The notes: generated by a model from the letters alone, not told the origin. Positions 27,951-37,208 are shown, numbered from the stretch's first letter. The stretch is 64,000 nucleotides of DNA from Pilibacter termitis (GCF_900167335.1 NZ_FUXI01000004.1:1-64000); one strand, 5' to 3'. A program made the numbers and translations.

Positions 27951-28010
27951 AGAAAAATCGCATGAAATCAACATTTGTGAAAATGAAATTTCTGCGATTT
28001 TTTCTTTTTG
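27951..28010. terminator. Bidirectional terminator between ftsY and the AAA ATPase gene
   Basis: AAAAATCGCA and TGCGATTTTTTC arms flank an AT-rich loop with further pairing. A and T runs face both convergent genes. Confidence 0.75.
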
Positions 28011-28026
28011 CACTACCTTTTTCTTC

Positions 28027-28752
28027 TCATTCAAACAAATTCCTCAAAACCCCGTCTGCACGATTGATCATCATCTCCGTAATTTGATAGGCACTCGTCT
28101 CCTTGAGATTTACTGCTCGCACGTTTTCCTCTTCAAATGAGTAAATCGTGCTATTTGGCATACTTGCCAAAATCGGCGAGTGGGTGGCGATGATAAATTG
28201 TGCTTTAGTGTTGATGAGGCGATTCATCTCAGACATCATGGCGAGTTGATTTTGTGGGGAAAGTGCTGCCTCTGGTTCATCAAGTAAATACAATCCCCCC
28301 TCACGAAAACGGTGATTCATTAAAGAAAAAAACGACTCTCCGTGACTCATTTTATGCAAATTTCCACCGTACTGGTGAGCGTAACGTTCAGATTCTCCGC
28401 CATAAATAGTTTCAAGATAACTTGCCATATTGTAAAAACTTTCCGCACGCAAGAAAAATGTATCTTGTGGTTGAAGGAAATTCCATTGAATTGTTAAAAA
28501 ATCAGCAAGTGAAGAATGAGTTTGCCTTGTTTGAAAATTAAAATTCCGCCCACCACCTTCAGCGTTCATTCCACTTTTCACCGCAATCGCCTCAAGTAAA
28601 GTCGATTTCCCACTTCCATTTTCCCCCATGAAAAAAGTAATCGGGCAGTCAAACGAAAGGGAATGTAAATTTTTCAGTGCAGGAATAGAAGAAAAATACT
28701 CATTTTCAGGCAAATCATCTATGGAAATTTTTTGGATATGACCGAAATACAT
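28027..28752 (-). CDS. AAA-family ATPase (SMC/ABC-like head)
   Basis: The 241-residue protein has Walker A MGENGSGKST near residue 45, a signature-like KMSHGESFF and Walker B GLYLLDEPEAALSP, ending with an ATHSPILAS switch. This is the single-domain AAA_15/AAA_21 plan found in many stand-alone proteins and in some defence pairs. No nuclease or partner gene adjoins it here. Cellular role unknown. Confidence 0.85.
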   Translation of the reverse strand: MYFGHIQKISIDDLPENEYFSSIPALKNLHSLSFDCPITFFMGENGSGKSTLLEAIAVKSGMNAEGGGRNFNFQTRQTHSSLADFLTIQWNFLQPQDTFFLRAESFYNMASYLETIYGGESERYAHQYGGNLHKMSHGESFFSLMNHRFREGGLYLLDEPEAALSPQNQLAMMSEMNRLINTKAQFIIATHSPILASMPNSTIYSFEEENVRAVNLKETSAYQITEMMINRADGVLRNLFE

Positions 28753-28883
28753 AATAGCCTCCTTAAAAAATGCTTATGCTTCATTCTATCAAGAAAAGGA
28801 AAAAAAGAAAATTAGATGTTTTCTTTTATAGCAATTTTGTATAAAATAGATGAAAAGAAAGAGAAATTAGCGGGGAAAGGGAA

Positions 28884-29198
28884 ATGATGAAGAAAAATAC
28901 TGGTCCAATCATTCAAGAGGAAATAGAATTAATTGGTTATATGATTGATTTGTACTATAAGAAAAATAAGGCGGATATTCCGAAAGAACGAATGGCGAAA
29001 TATGCGAAAAATCGTTTGGAATTTTGTCAATTTGGCGAGAGGAAAACAACGTGTAAAAAATGTCCAGTGCATTGCTATCAAGAAGTTTATCGCAACCAAA
29101 TGAAAAAAATCATGCGTTATTCAGGTCCAAGAATGTTAATTTATCACCCGATTTTGACTTTTCGTCATGAATTGCGAGGAGTTATGAGAAAATTATAA
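28884..29198 (+). CDS. YgbA_NO-type nitrous oxide-stimulated promoter family protein
   Basis: The 104-residue protein shows the family's four-cysteine block FCQFGERKTTCKKCPVHCY (C-x8-C-x2-C-x3-C), which suggests metal or Fe-S binding. An E. coli relative, YgbA, lies behind a nitric-oxide-responsive promoter. Two ATGs stand in tandem at 28884 and 28887 after GGGAAAGGG. It is a single gene followed by a terminator. Confidence 0.75.
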   Translation: MMKKNTGPIIQEEIELIGYMIDLYYKKNKADIPKERMAKYAKNRLEFCQFGERKTTCKKCPVHCYQEVYRNQMKKIMRYSGPRMLIYHPILTFRHELRGVMRKL

Positions 29199-29224
29199 GT
29201 GAAGTTCATCTTAAAATTCAAGCA

Positions 29225-29260
29225 GAACTGTATTTGCAAAGGGCAAGTACAGTTTTTTTG
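29225..29260 (+). terminator. Terminator after the YgbA_NO-type gene
   Basis: AACTGTA and TACAGTT pair around a GC-containing loop, followed by a T-run. Confidence 0.8.
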
Positions 29261-29300
29261 TAGTTTGTCGTCAGATTCAAAAAAAATTGCATAAAAATGT

Positions 29301-29328
29301 TTGACATTATTTTGAGTCATGATATACT
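29301..29328 (+). promoter_or_regulatory. Promoter of the PTS EIICBA gene
   Basis: TTGACA (29301-29306) and TATACT (29323-29328) with a 16-bp spacer. The predicted leader is about 470 nt, most of it hairpin elements. Confidence 0.8.
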
Positions 29329-29344
29329 AAGTATAAAGAAAAAA

Positions 29345-29358
29345 CGCAAACGTTTGCA
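29345..29358. promoter_or_regulatory. cre-like palindrome
   Basis: CGCAAACGTTTGCA, with the perfect palindrome GCAAACGTTTGC at 29346-29357, lies about 17 bp after the -10. It resembles a catabolite-responsive element bound by CcpA or a LacI/GntR-type sugar regulator. A roadblock position downstream of the start fits repression. Confidence 0.6.
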
Positions 29359-29376
29359 CAATCGTTGCATAAAAAG

Positions 29377-29745
29377 AAAAGCGAAGAGGAGCGTTCTGAA
29401 GTCTGCAACAGTGAACACTGTCGTTTATTTACTTGAAACGAAGTTTCAAGCGACATTGTGAACAGTTGCCAGACTTCAGCTCCTCGTAGCTAGACAAAGA
29501 AAAGCGAGCGGAGCGTTCTGAAGTATGTGGTAGTGAGCCGTGTCATTTACTTGCTCGAAACGTAAGTTTCGAGCGACACAGCGAACAGCCACCAGACTTC
29601 AGCCCCTCATAGCTAGACAAAGAAAAGCGGAGAGGCGCGTTCTGAAGTCTGTGGTAGTGAGCTTTGTCGTTTACTTGCTCGAAACGTAAGTTTCGAGCGA
29701 CACAGCGAACAGCCACCAGACTTCAGCCCCTCGCAGCTAGACAAA
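29377..29745 (+). repeat. Three tandem hairpin elements (array C)
   Basis: Three 123-bp units (29377-29499, 29500-29622, 29623-29745) start AAAAGCG and end CTAGACAAAG. Apical stems are CTTGAAACGAAGTTTCAAG in unit 1 and CTCGAAACGTAAGTTTCGAG in units 2 and 3. They fill the leader between the ptsG-like promoter and gene, in the same orientation. Confidence 0.92.
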
Positions 29746-29807
29746 AAAAGGAAAAAGGAAAGAAGTGCAACAAATTTCAGCACTTCAAAGTAAAAAGGAG
29801 GAACATC

Positions 29808-31979
29808 ATGAAGAAAATTTTTAGTTTTGAATTTTGGCAGAAATTCGGAAAAGCATTGATGGTTGTAATCGCTGTAATGCCAGCGGCAGGTTTGATGATT
29901 AGCTTGGGGAAATCAATTCCGCTAATTAATCCAGAACTCACACCACTTGTTACAACAGGAGGTGTAATCGAAAATATCGGTTGGGCAATTATTGGGAATT
30001 TGCATATTCTTTTTGCCTTGGCAATCGGTGGTTCATGGGCGAAAGAAAAAGCAGGAGGAGCATTTGCCGCAGGAATTTCATTCATTTTGATTAACCGTAT
30101 CACAGGAGCAATTTTCGGTGTAACCAATGATATGCTTGGTGATGAGAAGGCATTTACGCATACGCTTTTAGGCACGAAAATTATGGTCAAAGGATTTTTC
30201 ACCAGCGTACTAGAAGCTCCAGCGTTGAACATGGGAGTGTTTGTCGGAATTATCGCTGGATTTATTGGAGCAATGGCATTCAATAAATACTACAATTTCC
30301 GTAAATTACCAGATGCGTTGAGCTTTTTCAACGGCAAACGTTTTGTACCATTTGTTGTGATCCTTTGGTCGTTAATTGCCTCACTTTTACTTGCAATTAT
30401 TTGGCCATACATTCAAGCGGGAATTAACAATTTCGGTCTTTGGATTGCACAATCACAAAAAACAGCACCAATTTTGGCACCATTCCTTTACGGAACACTT
30501 GAGCGTTTGCTCTTGCCATTTGGTTTACACCATATGTTGACGATTCCAATCAACTACACACAGCTTGGTGGCACATACGAAATCTTATCCGGTGCTCAAG
30601 CGGGAACAAAAGTATTTGGGCAAGACCCTTTATGGCTTGCATGGGCAACAGATTTGGCAAACCTTAATACACAAGGCACTCATTCTCAATATTTAGAAGT
30701 GCTTTCTGGTTGGACACCTGCACGTTTCAAAGTAGGGCAAATGATTGGTGCAAGTGGTATTTTAATGGGTATGGCAGCGGCAATGTATCGCAATGTAGAT
30801 GCGGATAAAAAACATAACTACAAATCAATGTTCTTCTCAGCTGCTCTTGCTGTATTTTTAACAGGGGTAACAGAGCCGTTAGAGTTTATGTTTATGTTTG
30901 CAGCAATTCCGCTTTACGTGATTTATGCGTTAATCCAAGGTTGTGCGTTTGCAATGGCGGATATTGTCAACTTGCGTGTACATTCTTTCGGAGATATTGA
31001 GCTTTTAACACGTACTCCACTTGCGATGAAAGCAGGACTTGGTGGCGATTTGCTCAATTTTGTCATTGTGACAATTGTCTTTGGTGTTCTAACGTATTTC
31101 TTGATGAGTTTCCTTATCAAAAAATTCGATTTTGCTACTCCGGGACGCAATGGGAACTATGATTTAGATACAGCAGAAGAAACTTCTGGTAATGGTGCAG
31201 TTGCCAAAGACCAACAAGTAATTGATATTATCAATCTTTTAGGTGGCAAGGAAAATATTCAAGATGTAGACGCGTGTATGACACGACTTCGTGTAACGGT
31301 AAAAGATACAGCAAAAGTCGGAAGTGATGAGCTTTGGAAACGTGCAGGAGCAATGGGATTAATTCACAAAGACAATGGTGTACAAGCAGTTTACGGACCA
31401 AAAGCAGACGTATTGAAATCAGACATTCAAGATTTACTTGAAAGTGGAGCGGAAATTCCAGCATCTAACTTTGAAAATTTGCAAGCTGAAAACAAAACAG
31501 TGAAGAAAAAAGAAGAAATACAAGAAGAAACATTGTTCTCAGTAGTAGACGGTGAAGTGATACCAATGGAAAAAGTCGCAGACCCAGTCTTTTCACAAAA
31601 AATGATGGGTGACGGTTTTGCAATAGAGCCAACAAATACAGAAATTTACTCTCCTGTTGCCAAAGGAGTGGTGACAAGTGTCTTTCCAACCAATCACGCT
31701 CTTGGCATCAAAACACCGCAAGGAGTGGAAGTTTTAGTGCATATTGGACTAGATACAGTAGAAATTGGCAAATCAGCGTTTGAAATGTTTGTAAGCGAGG
31801 GCGAAGAAGTGAATGAAAATACTTTGCTTGCTCGAGCTGATTTTGAAAAAATTGAACAAGCGGGCAAAGGAAAAACCGTGATTGTTGCTTTGACAAATAT
31901 GGATAACGTAGAAGAATTTGATTTACAAAAAACGGGTGTTCAAACAGCGAAAACCGCTGTGGCAAGCATGAAGGCATAG
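29808..31979 (+). CDS. ptsG: PTS glucose-type transporter, fused EIICBA
   Basis: The 723-residue protein has an EIIC membrane domain (about 1-430, starting FWQKFGKALMVVIAVMPAAGLM). EIIB follows with the phosphocysteine in VDACMTRLRVTVKD, then an acidic linker and EIIA with the phosphohistidine in VLVHIGLDTVEIG. It takes up and phosphorylates a hexose at the membrane. Glucose is likely by resemblance to streptococcal PtsG, but maltose- or glucosamine-type relatives look similar. The start is ATG 29808 after AAGGAGG; the frame stays open upstream through the repeats only by chance. Confidence 0.85.
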   Translation: MKKIFSFEFWQKFGKALMVVIAVMPAAGLMISLGKSIPLINPELTPLVTTGGVIENIGWAIIGNLHILFALAIGGSWAKEKAGGAFAAGISFILINRITGAIFGVTNDMLGDEKAFTHTLLGTKIMVKGFFTSVLEAPALNMGVFVGIIAGFIGAMAFNKYYNFRKLPDALSFFNGKRFVPFVVILWSLIASLLLAIIWPYIQAGINNFGLWIAQSQKTAPILAPFLYGTLERLLLPFGLHHMLTIPINYTQLGGTYEILSGAQAGTKVFGQDPLWLAWATDLANLNTQGTHSQYLEVLSGWTPARFKVGQMIGASGILMGMAAAMYRNVDADKKHNYKSMFFSAALAVFLTGVTEPLEFMFMFAAIPLYVIYALIQGCAFAMADIVNLRVHSFGDIELLTRTPLAMKAGLGGDLLNFVIVTIVFGVLTYFLMSFLIKKFDFATPGRNGNYDLDTAEETSGNGAVAKDQQVIDIINLLGGKENIQDVDACMTRLRVTVKDTAKVGSDELWKRAGAMGLIHKDNGVQAVYGPKADVLKSDIQDLLESGAEIPASNFENLQAENKTVKKKEEIQEETLFSVVDGEVIPMEKVADPVFSQKMMGDGFAIEPTNTEIYSPVAKGVVTSVFPTNHALGIKTPQGVEVLVHIGLDTVEIGKSAFEMFVSEGEEVNENTLLARADFEKIEQAGKGKTVIVALTNMDNVEEFDLQKTGVQTAKTAVASMKA

Positions 31980-31985
31980 TAACGA

Positions 31986-32020
31986 TTGAGGTTGGGAGTT
32001 TTTTTCTCCTGACCTCAAAT
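31986..32020 (+). terminator. Intercistronic hairpin after ptsG
   Basis: GAGGTTGGGAG and CTCCTGACCTC flank TTTTTTT. No T-run follows on the 3' side, so it may mark processing rather than a full stop. Confidence 0.5.
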
Positions 32021-32038
32021 GATTATTGAGGGGAACGC

Positions 32039-32851
32039 ATGAAAGTACTAACATTAAACACGCATAGTTGGATGGAAGAAGATCCACTTGTGAAATTAGA
32101 AATTTTAGCACAATTTATTATCGAAAAAGATTGTGATCTTATCGCTTTGCAAGAAGTCAATCAGCTGATGAGCGAAAGTGTTGTGTCGCACGAATTTTAC
32201 AAAGCACCTGAAAATAGCGTTGAACTGAAAAAAGACAACTTTGCCTGTTTATTGGTAGAACGTTTGCGAGAATTGGGCGTGAATTATTCATTTTCTTGGC
32301 AATCCAATCATATTGGCTATGACAAATATGATGAAGGTGTGGCGATTTTGAGTAAGTTTAAAATAGAAGAAATCACGACAATTGAGGTGTCAAAAGCACG
32401 GAGTTATGACGATTTTCACACGAGAAATATTTTAGGGGTGAAAGTGAAAACGAAAGAGCAAATGTTTCATATATTTAGCACACATTATTCATGGTGGGAA
32501 GATTTTGTTTATGAGTGGGAGAGGACAAGGCAGTATTTAGCGACATTGGAGGAAGCATTTATACTTTGCGGAGATTTTAACAATCCTGCCAATGTGGAAA
32601 ATGAAGGGTACGACTACTTGATGACTTCCATGCCGAAACTTCAAGACTCATTTTTATCAGCAAAAATTGTTAACGGTGAGTTTACCGTGGAAAAAGAAAT
32701 TGACGGTTGGAGTGGCAACAAGAGCGGACTGAGGATTGACTATTGTTTTTGTTCGGAAAAATGGCGAGTAAAAAAACACGAAGTGGTCTTTAATGGTAAA
32801 AATCAAGCAGTAATAAGCGACCATTTTGGTATTTTAGTGGAAATTGAATAA
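32039..32851 (+). CDS. Endonuclease/exonuclease/phosphatase-family protein
   Basis: The 270-residue protein has the EEP fold motifs: LTLNTHSW at the N-terminus, IALQEVNQ (metal-binding Glu), CGDFNNPA mid-protein and SDHFGILVEIE with the catalytic Asp-His at the C-terminus. No signal peptide is seen, so it acts in the cytoplasm. Relatives often lie next to glucose PTS genes. The substrate (nucleic acid, sugar phosphate or lipid) is undetermined. Confidence 0.85.
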   Translation: MKVLTLNTHSWMEEDPLVKLEILAQFIIEKDCDLIALQEVNQLMSESVVSHEFYKAPENSVELKKDNFACLLVERLRELGVNYSFSWQSNHIGYDKYDEGVAILSKFKIEEITTIEVSKARSYDDFHTRNILGVKVKTKEQMFHIFSTHYSWWEDFVYEWERTRQYLATLEEAFILCGDFNNPANVENEGYDYLMTSMPKLQDSFLSAKIVNGEFTVEKEIDGWSGNKSGLRIDYCFCSEKWRVKKHEVVFNGKNQAVISDHFGILVEIE

Positions 32852-32856
32852 TTATA

Positions 32857-32893
32857 AACATGACGAGGAATGAAACTTCGTCATGTTTTTTTA
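32857..32893 (+). terminator. Terminator after EEP gene
   Basis: CATGACGA and TCGTCATG pair around GGAATGAAACT and are followed by TTTTTTT. Confidence 0.88.
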
Positions 32894-33002
32894 TGAGAAA
32901 TTCTAAAAACTTGAGTATTTTAGTTTCTTTTAAGTTTCGTTTTTTATAATCGTTTTATCAAATCATTTAGAGAACCTTTAATGCTGATTTTTAGAAAGTA
33001 GG

Positions 33003-33371
33003 AAAAGCGAAGCGGGGCGTTCAGGAGTTTGTCGTAGTGAGCCACAGCATTTATTTACTGGAAACGAAGTTTCCAGTGCTGTTGCGAACATCGACCCAAC
33101 TCCTGCCCCTCGCAGCTAGACAAAGAAAAGCGAGCGGGGCGTTTAGGGGATTGTCGCAGTGAGCAATGCCATTTACTTGCCTGAAGCAGAGCTTCAGGTG
33201 GTATTGCGAACAGCGACCAAGCCCCTGCCCCTCGCAGCTAGACAAAGAAAAGCGAAGAAGTGCGTTAAGGAGTTTGCAACAGTGAGCCGTGTCGTTTATT
33301 TACTCGAAACGCAAGTTTCGAGCGACACTGCGAACAGTTGCCAAACTCCTGCACTTCGTAGCTAGACAAAG
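33003..33371 (+). repeat. Three tandem hairpin elements (array D)
   Basis: Units 33003-33125, 33126-33247 and 33248-33371 start AAAAGCG and end CTAGACAAAG. Their apical stems are CTGGAAACGAAGTTTCCAG, CCTGAAGCAGAGCTTCAGG and CTCGAAACGCAAGTTTCGAG. All three differ in sequence yet pair. The last unit ends inside the SD of the VTC gene: its terminal AAAG is part of AAAGGAG. Confidence 0.93.
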
Positions 33372-33380
33372 GAGAATAAA

Positions 33381-34178
33381 ATGGCAAAAAAAGTACGAGT
33401 AAAAGAAGGACAGATTTTTGAACGGAAAGAGAAAAAATATGTTTTGACAAAGGAACAATTTGAGCAACTTGTAGCACATTTAACGCAGTATATGAGTTTT
33501 GACGATTATGGTGAGCATACTATTCATACGGTGTATTATGACACGACAGATTATGATGTGATACGTCATAGCGTTTCAAAACCTAGATTTAAAGAAAAGT
33601 TGAGATTGCGAAGTTATGGCAAAGCGACTTATGACGGCGAAGTATTTTTGGAATTAAAGAAAAAAGTTGCAGGTGTGACGTATAAAAGACGTGAGAAAAT
33701 GCCTTATTGCGAGGCGATCGAGTTTTTAAGCAAGCAAGGAAGTGAAAGAAAAACGCAAATTTTAAATGAAATTGGCTATCATCAACGACAATTTTCAGTA
33801 AAACCAGTTGTGTTGATTAGTTATGACCGTTTGGCGATGTATCACAAAAAGGATAGCGATTTTCGGATAACGTTTGACAAAAATATCCGATATAGTTTGA
33901 GCGAGTTTGATTTGACGAGGGCAGATGACATTGATCAAACAGCTTTGACGGATAGCGACACTGTTTTAATGGAAATTAAGATTTCTGATTCTTTTCCGTT
34001 AGAAATTTCACGGATACTGTCACTCCTTGACATTTATCAAGGGAAATTTACAAAATACGGCAATATTTATAAAAGTGCGATTGCACCAAATTATTATGAA
34101 GGGAAGTTAAAACAGATGAATACAAAGGAAATGACTAGACATACTAAAGAAAATGAGGTGATGAATTATGCTTTCTAG
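33381..34178 (+). CDS. VTC-domain protein
   Basis: The 265-residue protein has the tunnel-forming VTC/CYTH-type fold: FERKEKKYVL near the N-terminus, then basic and acidic strands RFKEKLRLRSYG and VFLELKKKVAGVTYKRRE, and DTVLMEIKI near the end. In yeast Vtc4 this domain polymerises polyphosphate from ATP. Bacterial members next to DUF4956 genes have no settled function. The SD is AAAGGAG at 33368-33374, formed partly by the hairpin element. The gene overlaps the next by 11 nt. Confidence 0.87.
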   Translation: MAKKVRVKEGQIFERKEKKYVLTKEQFEQLVAHLTQYMSFDDYGEHTIHTVYYDTTDYDVIRHSVSKPRFKEKLRLRSYGKATYDGEVFLELKKKVAGVTYKRREKMPYCEAIEFLSKQGSERKTQILNEIGYHQRQFSVKPVVLISYDRLAMYHKKDSDFRITFDKNIRYSLSEFDLTRADDIDQTALTDSDTVLMEIKISDSFPLEISRILSLLDIYQGKFTKYGNIYKSAIAPNYYEGKLKQMNTKEMTRHTKENEVMNYAF

Positions 34179-34848
34179 TATTTTGACAAGTACAACCAAT
34201 AATCTAACAATAAGTATCCCAACTCTTTTAATGACGATATTTTCTAGTTTAATAGCAGGCCTTATTATTGCAAGGGTGCATATGTACCGAAATGTTTACA
34301 GCAAGCATTTAATTTTCACCGTGGCACTTTTGCCTGTTTTGGTATCGGCGATTATCATGGTGGTAAATGGAAATCTTGGTGCAGGAATTACGGTTGCTGG
34401 TGCGTTTAGTCTTGTTCGTTTTCGTTCGGCTCCCGGAAATGCTCGAGAAATCACAACGGTGTTTTTCTCTATGGCAACAGGGCTTGCGATTGGAATGGGG
34501 TATATTGCGTATGCGTTTATTTTCCTTATTTGCGTGAGTTTGGCGATGATTGTTTACAGCAGAATCAATTTTGGCGAGGCGACAAGTCATGAAAAACAAG
34601 TGAAAATTACTTTGCCAGAATATACCGATTATAATTCTGAATTTGAACCAGTCATGAAAGAATTTACAAGCAGATACAAATTAGAAACCGTCAAAACAAC
34701 GAACTTAGGCTCATTGCTTGAGGCAACATTTATGGTAATCGAAAAAGAGCCATTACAACAAAAAGACTTTTTAGACAAACTAAGAGAAATCAACGGAAAC
34801 CTACCAATTGTTATTCAAAGTAGCAAGCATGGTATGAATGATTTATAA
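34168..34848 (+). CDS. DUF4956-family membrane protein
   Basis: The 226-residue protein has about four hydrophobic segments in the first 130 residues. Then comes a conserved basic loop GAFSLVRFRSAPGNAREITTVFFSMATGLAIGMG, and a soluble C-terminal domain. These features match DUF4956. It overlaps the VTC gene by 11 nt, so the two products probably form one membrane complex. The hairpin element E starts two bases after its stop codon. Confidence 0.85.
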   Translation: MLSSILTSTTNNLTISIPTLLMTIFSSLIAGLIIARVHMYRNVYSKHLIFTVALLPVLVSAIIMVVNGNLGAGITVAGAFSLVRFRSAPGNAREITTVFFSMATGLAIGMGYIAYAFIFLICVSLAMIVYSRINFGEATSHEKQVKITLPEYTDYNSEFEPVMKEFTSRYKLETVKTTNLGSLLEATFMVIEKEPLQQKDFLDKLREINGNLPIVIQSSKHGMNDL

Positions 34849-34849
34849 G

Positions 34850-34970
34850 AAAAGCGAGCGGGGCGTTTTGAAGTTTGCAATAGTGAGCCGTGCCGTTTAC
34901 TTGCTCGAAACGAGTTTCGAGCGGCACTGCGAACAGTTGCCAAACTCCTGCACTTCGTAGCTAGACAAAG
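34850..34970 (+). repeat. Hairpin element E
   Basis: A single 121-bp unit, starting AAAAGCG and ending CTAGACAAAG, with apical stem CTCGAAACGAGTTTCGAG. It fills the gap between the DUF4956 and beta-helix genes and stops 4 nt before the GGAG of the latter. Confidence 0.92.
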
Positions 34971-34985
34971 AAAAGGAGAATTTTC

Positions 34986-36281
34986 ATGAAGAACAAACAA
35001 ATAATTTTAATTTCTGTCATCGGTATTTTTGTTATAGGAATATTTGCAGGTACCTTTTTTCTGAAAAAAGAAAAAGAGAACACAGCGACAAATACCACAA
35101 GTTCTACAACACAATCACAGGAAACGAAACAAGAGGAGAGTGTCGCAAAAATTGAAACTACTGCACTTGAAAATGCAACAAACGTAGATTTATCGAAAAA
35201 CGCTACACTTTCGATTACACAGGCGGGAGTGTATAACATCACAGGAAAAACGAGTGAGGGGCAAATTACAGTCAACCTTGCCAATGATACAGACGAGGTG
35301 ACACTTGTACTAAACAATGCAGAAATTGCCAATTCTACAACGTCTCCTATTTCGATTTTAAATGGGAAAAACGTCACAATAGAAACAAAGACTGGCACAA
35401 CAAACACGATTACAGGTACAGGAAGTGATACGGAAAACACAGCTACAATTTACTCTAAAGATGATTTGGATTTTTCAGGAGACGGAGAGCTTGTTGTGAC
35501 TTCTGCAAACAATAATGCCATTCAATCAAAGAATGATTTAACATTCACAAGCGGAACGTATCAATTGACTGCAAAAAATGAGGCAATCAAAGGAAAAGAT
35601 AGCGTTACGTTTGACGGCGGTGTATTCAATTTGACCTCTGAAAGTCATGGTGTAAAAACGACCAATACTGAAGAGGCAAATAAAGGAGTGATTACAGTCA
35701 ATGGCGGAGAATTGAACATCAAAGCAAGCGAGGACGGACTTCACGCAACAACAAATGTCGTGATAAATAAAGGTGTAGTCACACTTGACGTGGAAGACGA
35801 CGGGATTCATGCTGACGGTGAATTAATTGTAAATAACGGTACGATTAATGTTAAAAACAGCTATGAGGGACTTGAGGCGAGCAATGTGCAAATTAAAGGC
35901 GGTGAAATTGAAGTCAACGCTCAAGATGACGGTATCAACGGTGCAGGTGGCAACGATACAGCGACAACGCAAGATCATTTTAGCAATAGCACAGGTGAAA
36001 TTACGATTTCAGGTGGAAAAATAGTGATAAAAGCAGGTCTTTCTGGAAGTGGCGACGGTGTAGATTCCAATGGCGATTTGACGATTTCAGCAGGAGAGGT
36101 AAAAGTTTACGATCCAGAAAATGCACGTGACTGGTCAGCGATTGATTTTGACGGAAATTATACGCAAAACGAGTCTGCAAGTGTAACGGAAATTTCATCA
36201 AGTGGCACAGAAACCGCAATTACCGAAGCAACTGCCGGACAAGGCGGAAAAGGAATGGGAGGAGGCATGGGAAGAAGGTAA
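34986..36281 (+). CDS. Cthe_2159-type carbohydrate-binding beta-helix protein
   Basis: The 431-residue exported protein has an N-terminal hydrophobic segment (about residues 5-25) without a lipobox cysteine, so it is probably membrane-anchored by its signal. A Thr/Ser/Gln linker follows. The rest is repeated short strands (LVVTSANNNAIQSKNDLTF, VTFDGGVFNLTSESHGVKT, VTLDVEDDGIHADGEL) of a right-handed beta-helix, ending in a Gly/Met tail. Relatives of Cthe_2159 bind acidic polysaccharide. With the VTC and DUF4956 genes it forms a recurring three-gene neighbourhood. Confidence 0.8.
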   Translation: MKNKQIILISVIGIFVIGIFAGTFFLKKEKENTATNTTSSTTQSQETKQEESVAKIETTALENATNVDLSKNATLSITQAGVYNITGKTSEGQITVNLANDTDEVTLVLNNAEIANSTTSPISILNGKNVTIETKTGTTNTITGTGSDTENTATIYSKDDLDFSGDGELVVTSANNNAIQSKNDLTFTSGTYQLTAKNEAIKGKDSVTFDGGVFNLTSESHGVKTTNTEEANKGVITVNGGELNIKASEDGLHATTNVVINKGVVTLDVEDDGIHADGELIVNNGTINVKNSYEGLEASNVQIKGGEIEVNAQDDGINGAGGNDTATTQDHFSNSTGEITISGGKIVIKAGLSGSGDGVDSNGDLTISAGEVKVYDPENARDWSAIDFDGNYTQNESASVTEISSSGTETAITEATAGQGGKGMGGGMGRR

Positions 36282-36285
36282 GAAA

Positions 36286-36328
36286 TAGCACACGGCTAAC
36301 TTCAATTTTGGAGTTGGCTGTTTTTTTA
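36286..36328 (+). terminator. Terminator after the beta-helix protein gene
   Basis: GGCTAACTTC and GAGTTGGCTG pair around AATTTTG and run into TTTTTTT. Confidence 0.85.
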
Positions 36329-36408
36329 GATTCTCTCTCAACCTCCCCTTGCCCCGCACTCATTTCCGTGTTATTCTTTTATAAACTAGATAAACGGTAG
36401 GGATTGTT

Positions 36409-37200
36409 ATGACATTAAAAGAAAATATTTCCATTCATTTTACAGAGCTTACGAAAACGGATAAAAAAATTACGAGTGGATTGATGAAATCTCCTGATAT
36501 TTTGATTGACCGTGCCATTCAAGATGCGGCAGTTGATTTAGAAGTATCGCCTTCGGCAATTATGCGTGCAGTTAAAAAACTTGGTTACAAAGGACTTGCA
36601 GATTTCAAAAATGCTCTTGAGGAGTACAAAGAGGATTTGTCAGATAATAAAAAAGAAGTGCAGGAAACACCCCTTTATCAGACGGTCATTGAGAGCTATC
36701 AATCCAATTTATTGGCAATTTCGGAATGTATTGGAGAAGAACAGCTTAAAAATATTGTAGAATTAGTGAAAAACTCCTCAACAACACGAGTGTTAGGGAT
36801 AGGGAGTTCTGGGTTGTCGGCAGAACATTTGGTTTACTCACTTCTTTATCAAGGGAGATATATTGAAGCTGTTACGAGTCGTACTAAAATTTTTTATCTT
36901 GGGAAATCCATACAAAAAAATGAGCTTTCTATTATTTATACGGTTTCTGGAAATTTATCCTTGTATAAGGAATTATTGCAGGAATCGAAAAATGTTGGTG
37001 CGAAAGTGATTATTTTTACGATGAGTCATGATGAAAGATTGGCAAAATATGCAGATGAATTGGTTATTTTGCCTTTGAACTTAGCAGACTTTTCAAGAGA
37101 GAATCATTTATCTCAACTAGACAATCGCTTTGCTTTCCTAGTGTTTTCGGAAATTTTAAGCAAATATATCGTTGAAGAAATGGAAATGAATAATGAATAG
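36409..37200 (+). CDS. RpiR/MurR-family transcriptional regulator
   Basis: The 263-residue protein has an N-terminal HTH_6 domain (about residues 1-77, with VSPSAIMRAVKKLGYKGLADFKNAL) and a C-terminal SIS domain that binds phosphosugars (TTRVLGIGSSGLSAEHLVY). It stands directly before two PTS permeases and a GH1 enzyme and is very probably their regulator. Shared 16-bp motifs at the two EIIC promoters are candidate operators. Confidence 0.9.
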   Translation: MTLKENISIHFTELTKTDKKITSGLMKSPDILIDRAIQDAAVDLEVSPSAIMRAVKKLGYKGLADFKNALEEYKEDLSDNKKEVQETPLYQTVIESYQSNLLAISECIGEEQLKNIVELVKNSSTTRVLGIGSSGLSAEHLVYSLLYQGRYIEAVTSRTKIFYLGKSIQKNELSIIYTVSGNLSLYKELLQESKNVGAKVIIFTMSHDERLAKYADELVILPLNLADFSRENHLSQLDNRFAFLVFSEILSKYIVEEMEMNNE

Positions 37201-37208
37201 AAAAAATG

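Noticed and set aside
28027-28752. Anti-phage defence module around the AAA ATPase
   Set aside because: No nuclease, toxin or second subunit adjoins it; the downstream gene is a YgbA_NO-type protein and the upstream one is ftsY.
29664-29807. N-terminal extension of the PTS EIICBA into the repeats
   Set aside because: The extension translates hairpin repeat DNA, has no family resemblance, and a strong AAGGAGG precedes ATG 29808.
33159-33365. Small ORF across hairpin array D
   Set aside because: Its sequence is entirely repeat DNA; similar frames appear wherever units are in tandem.
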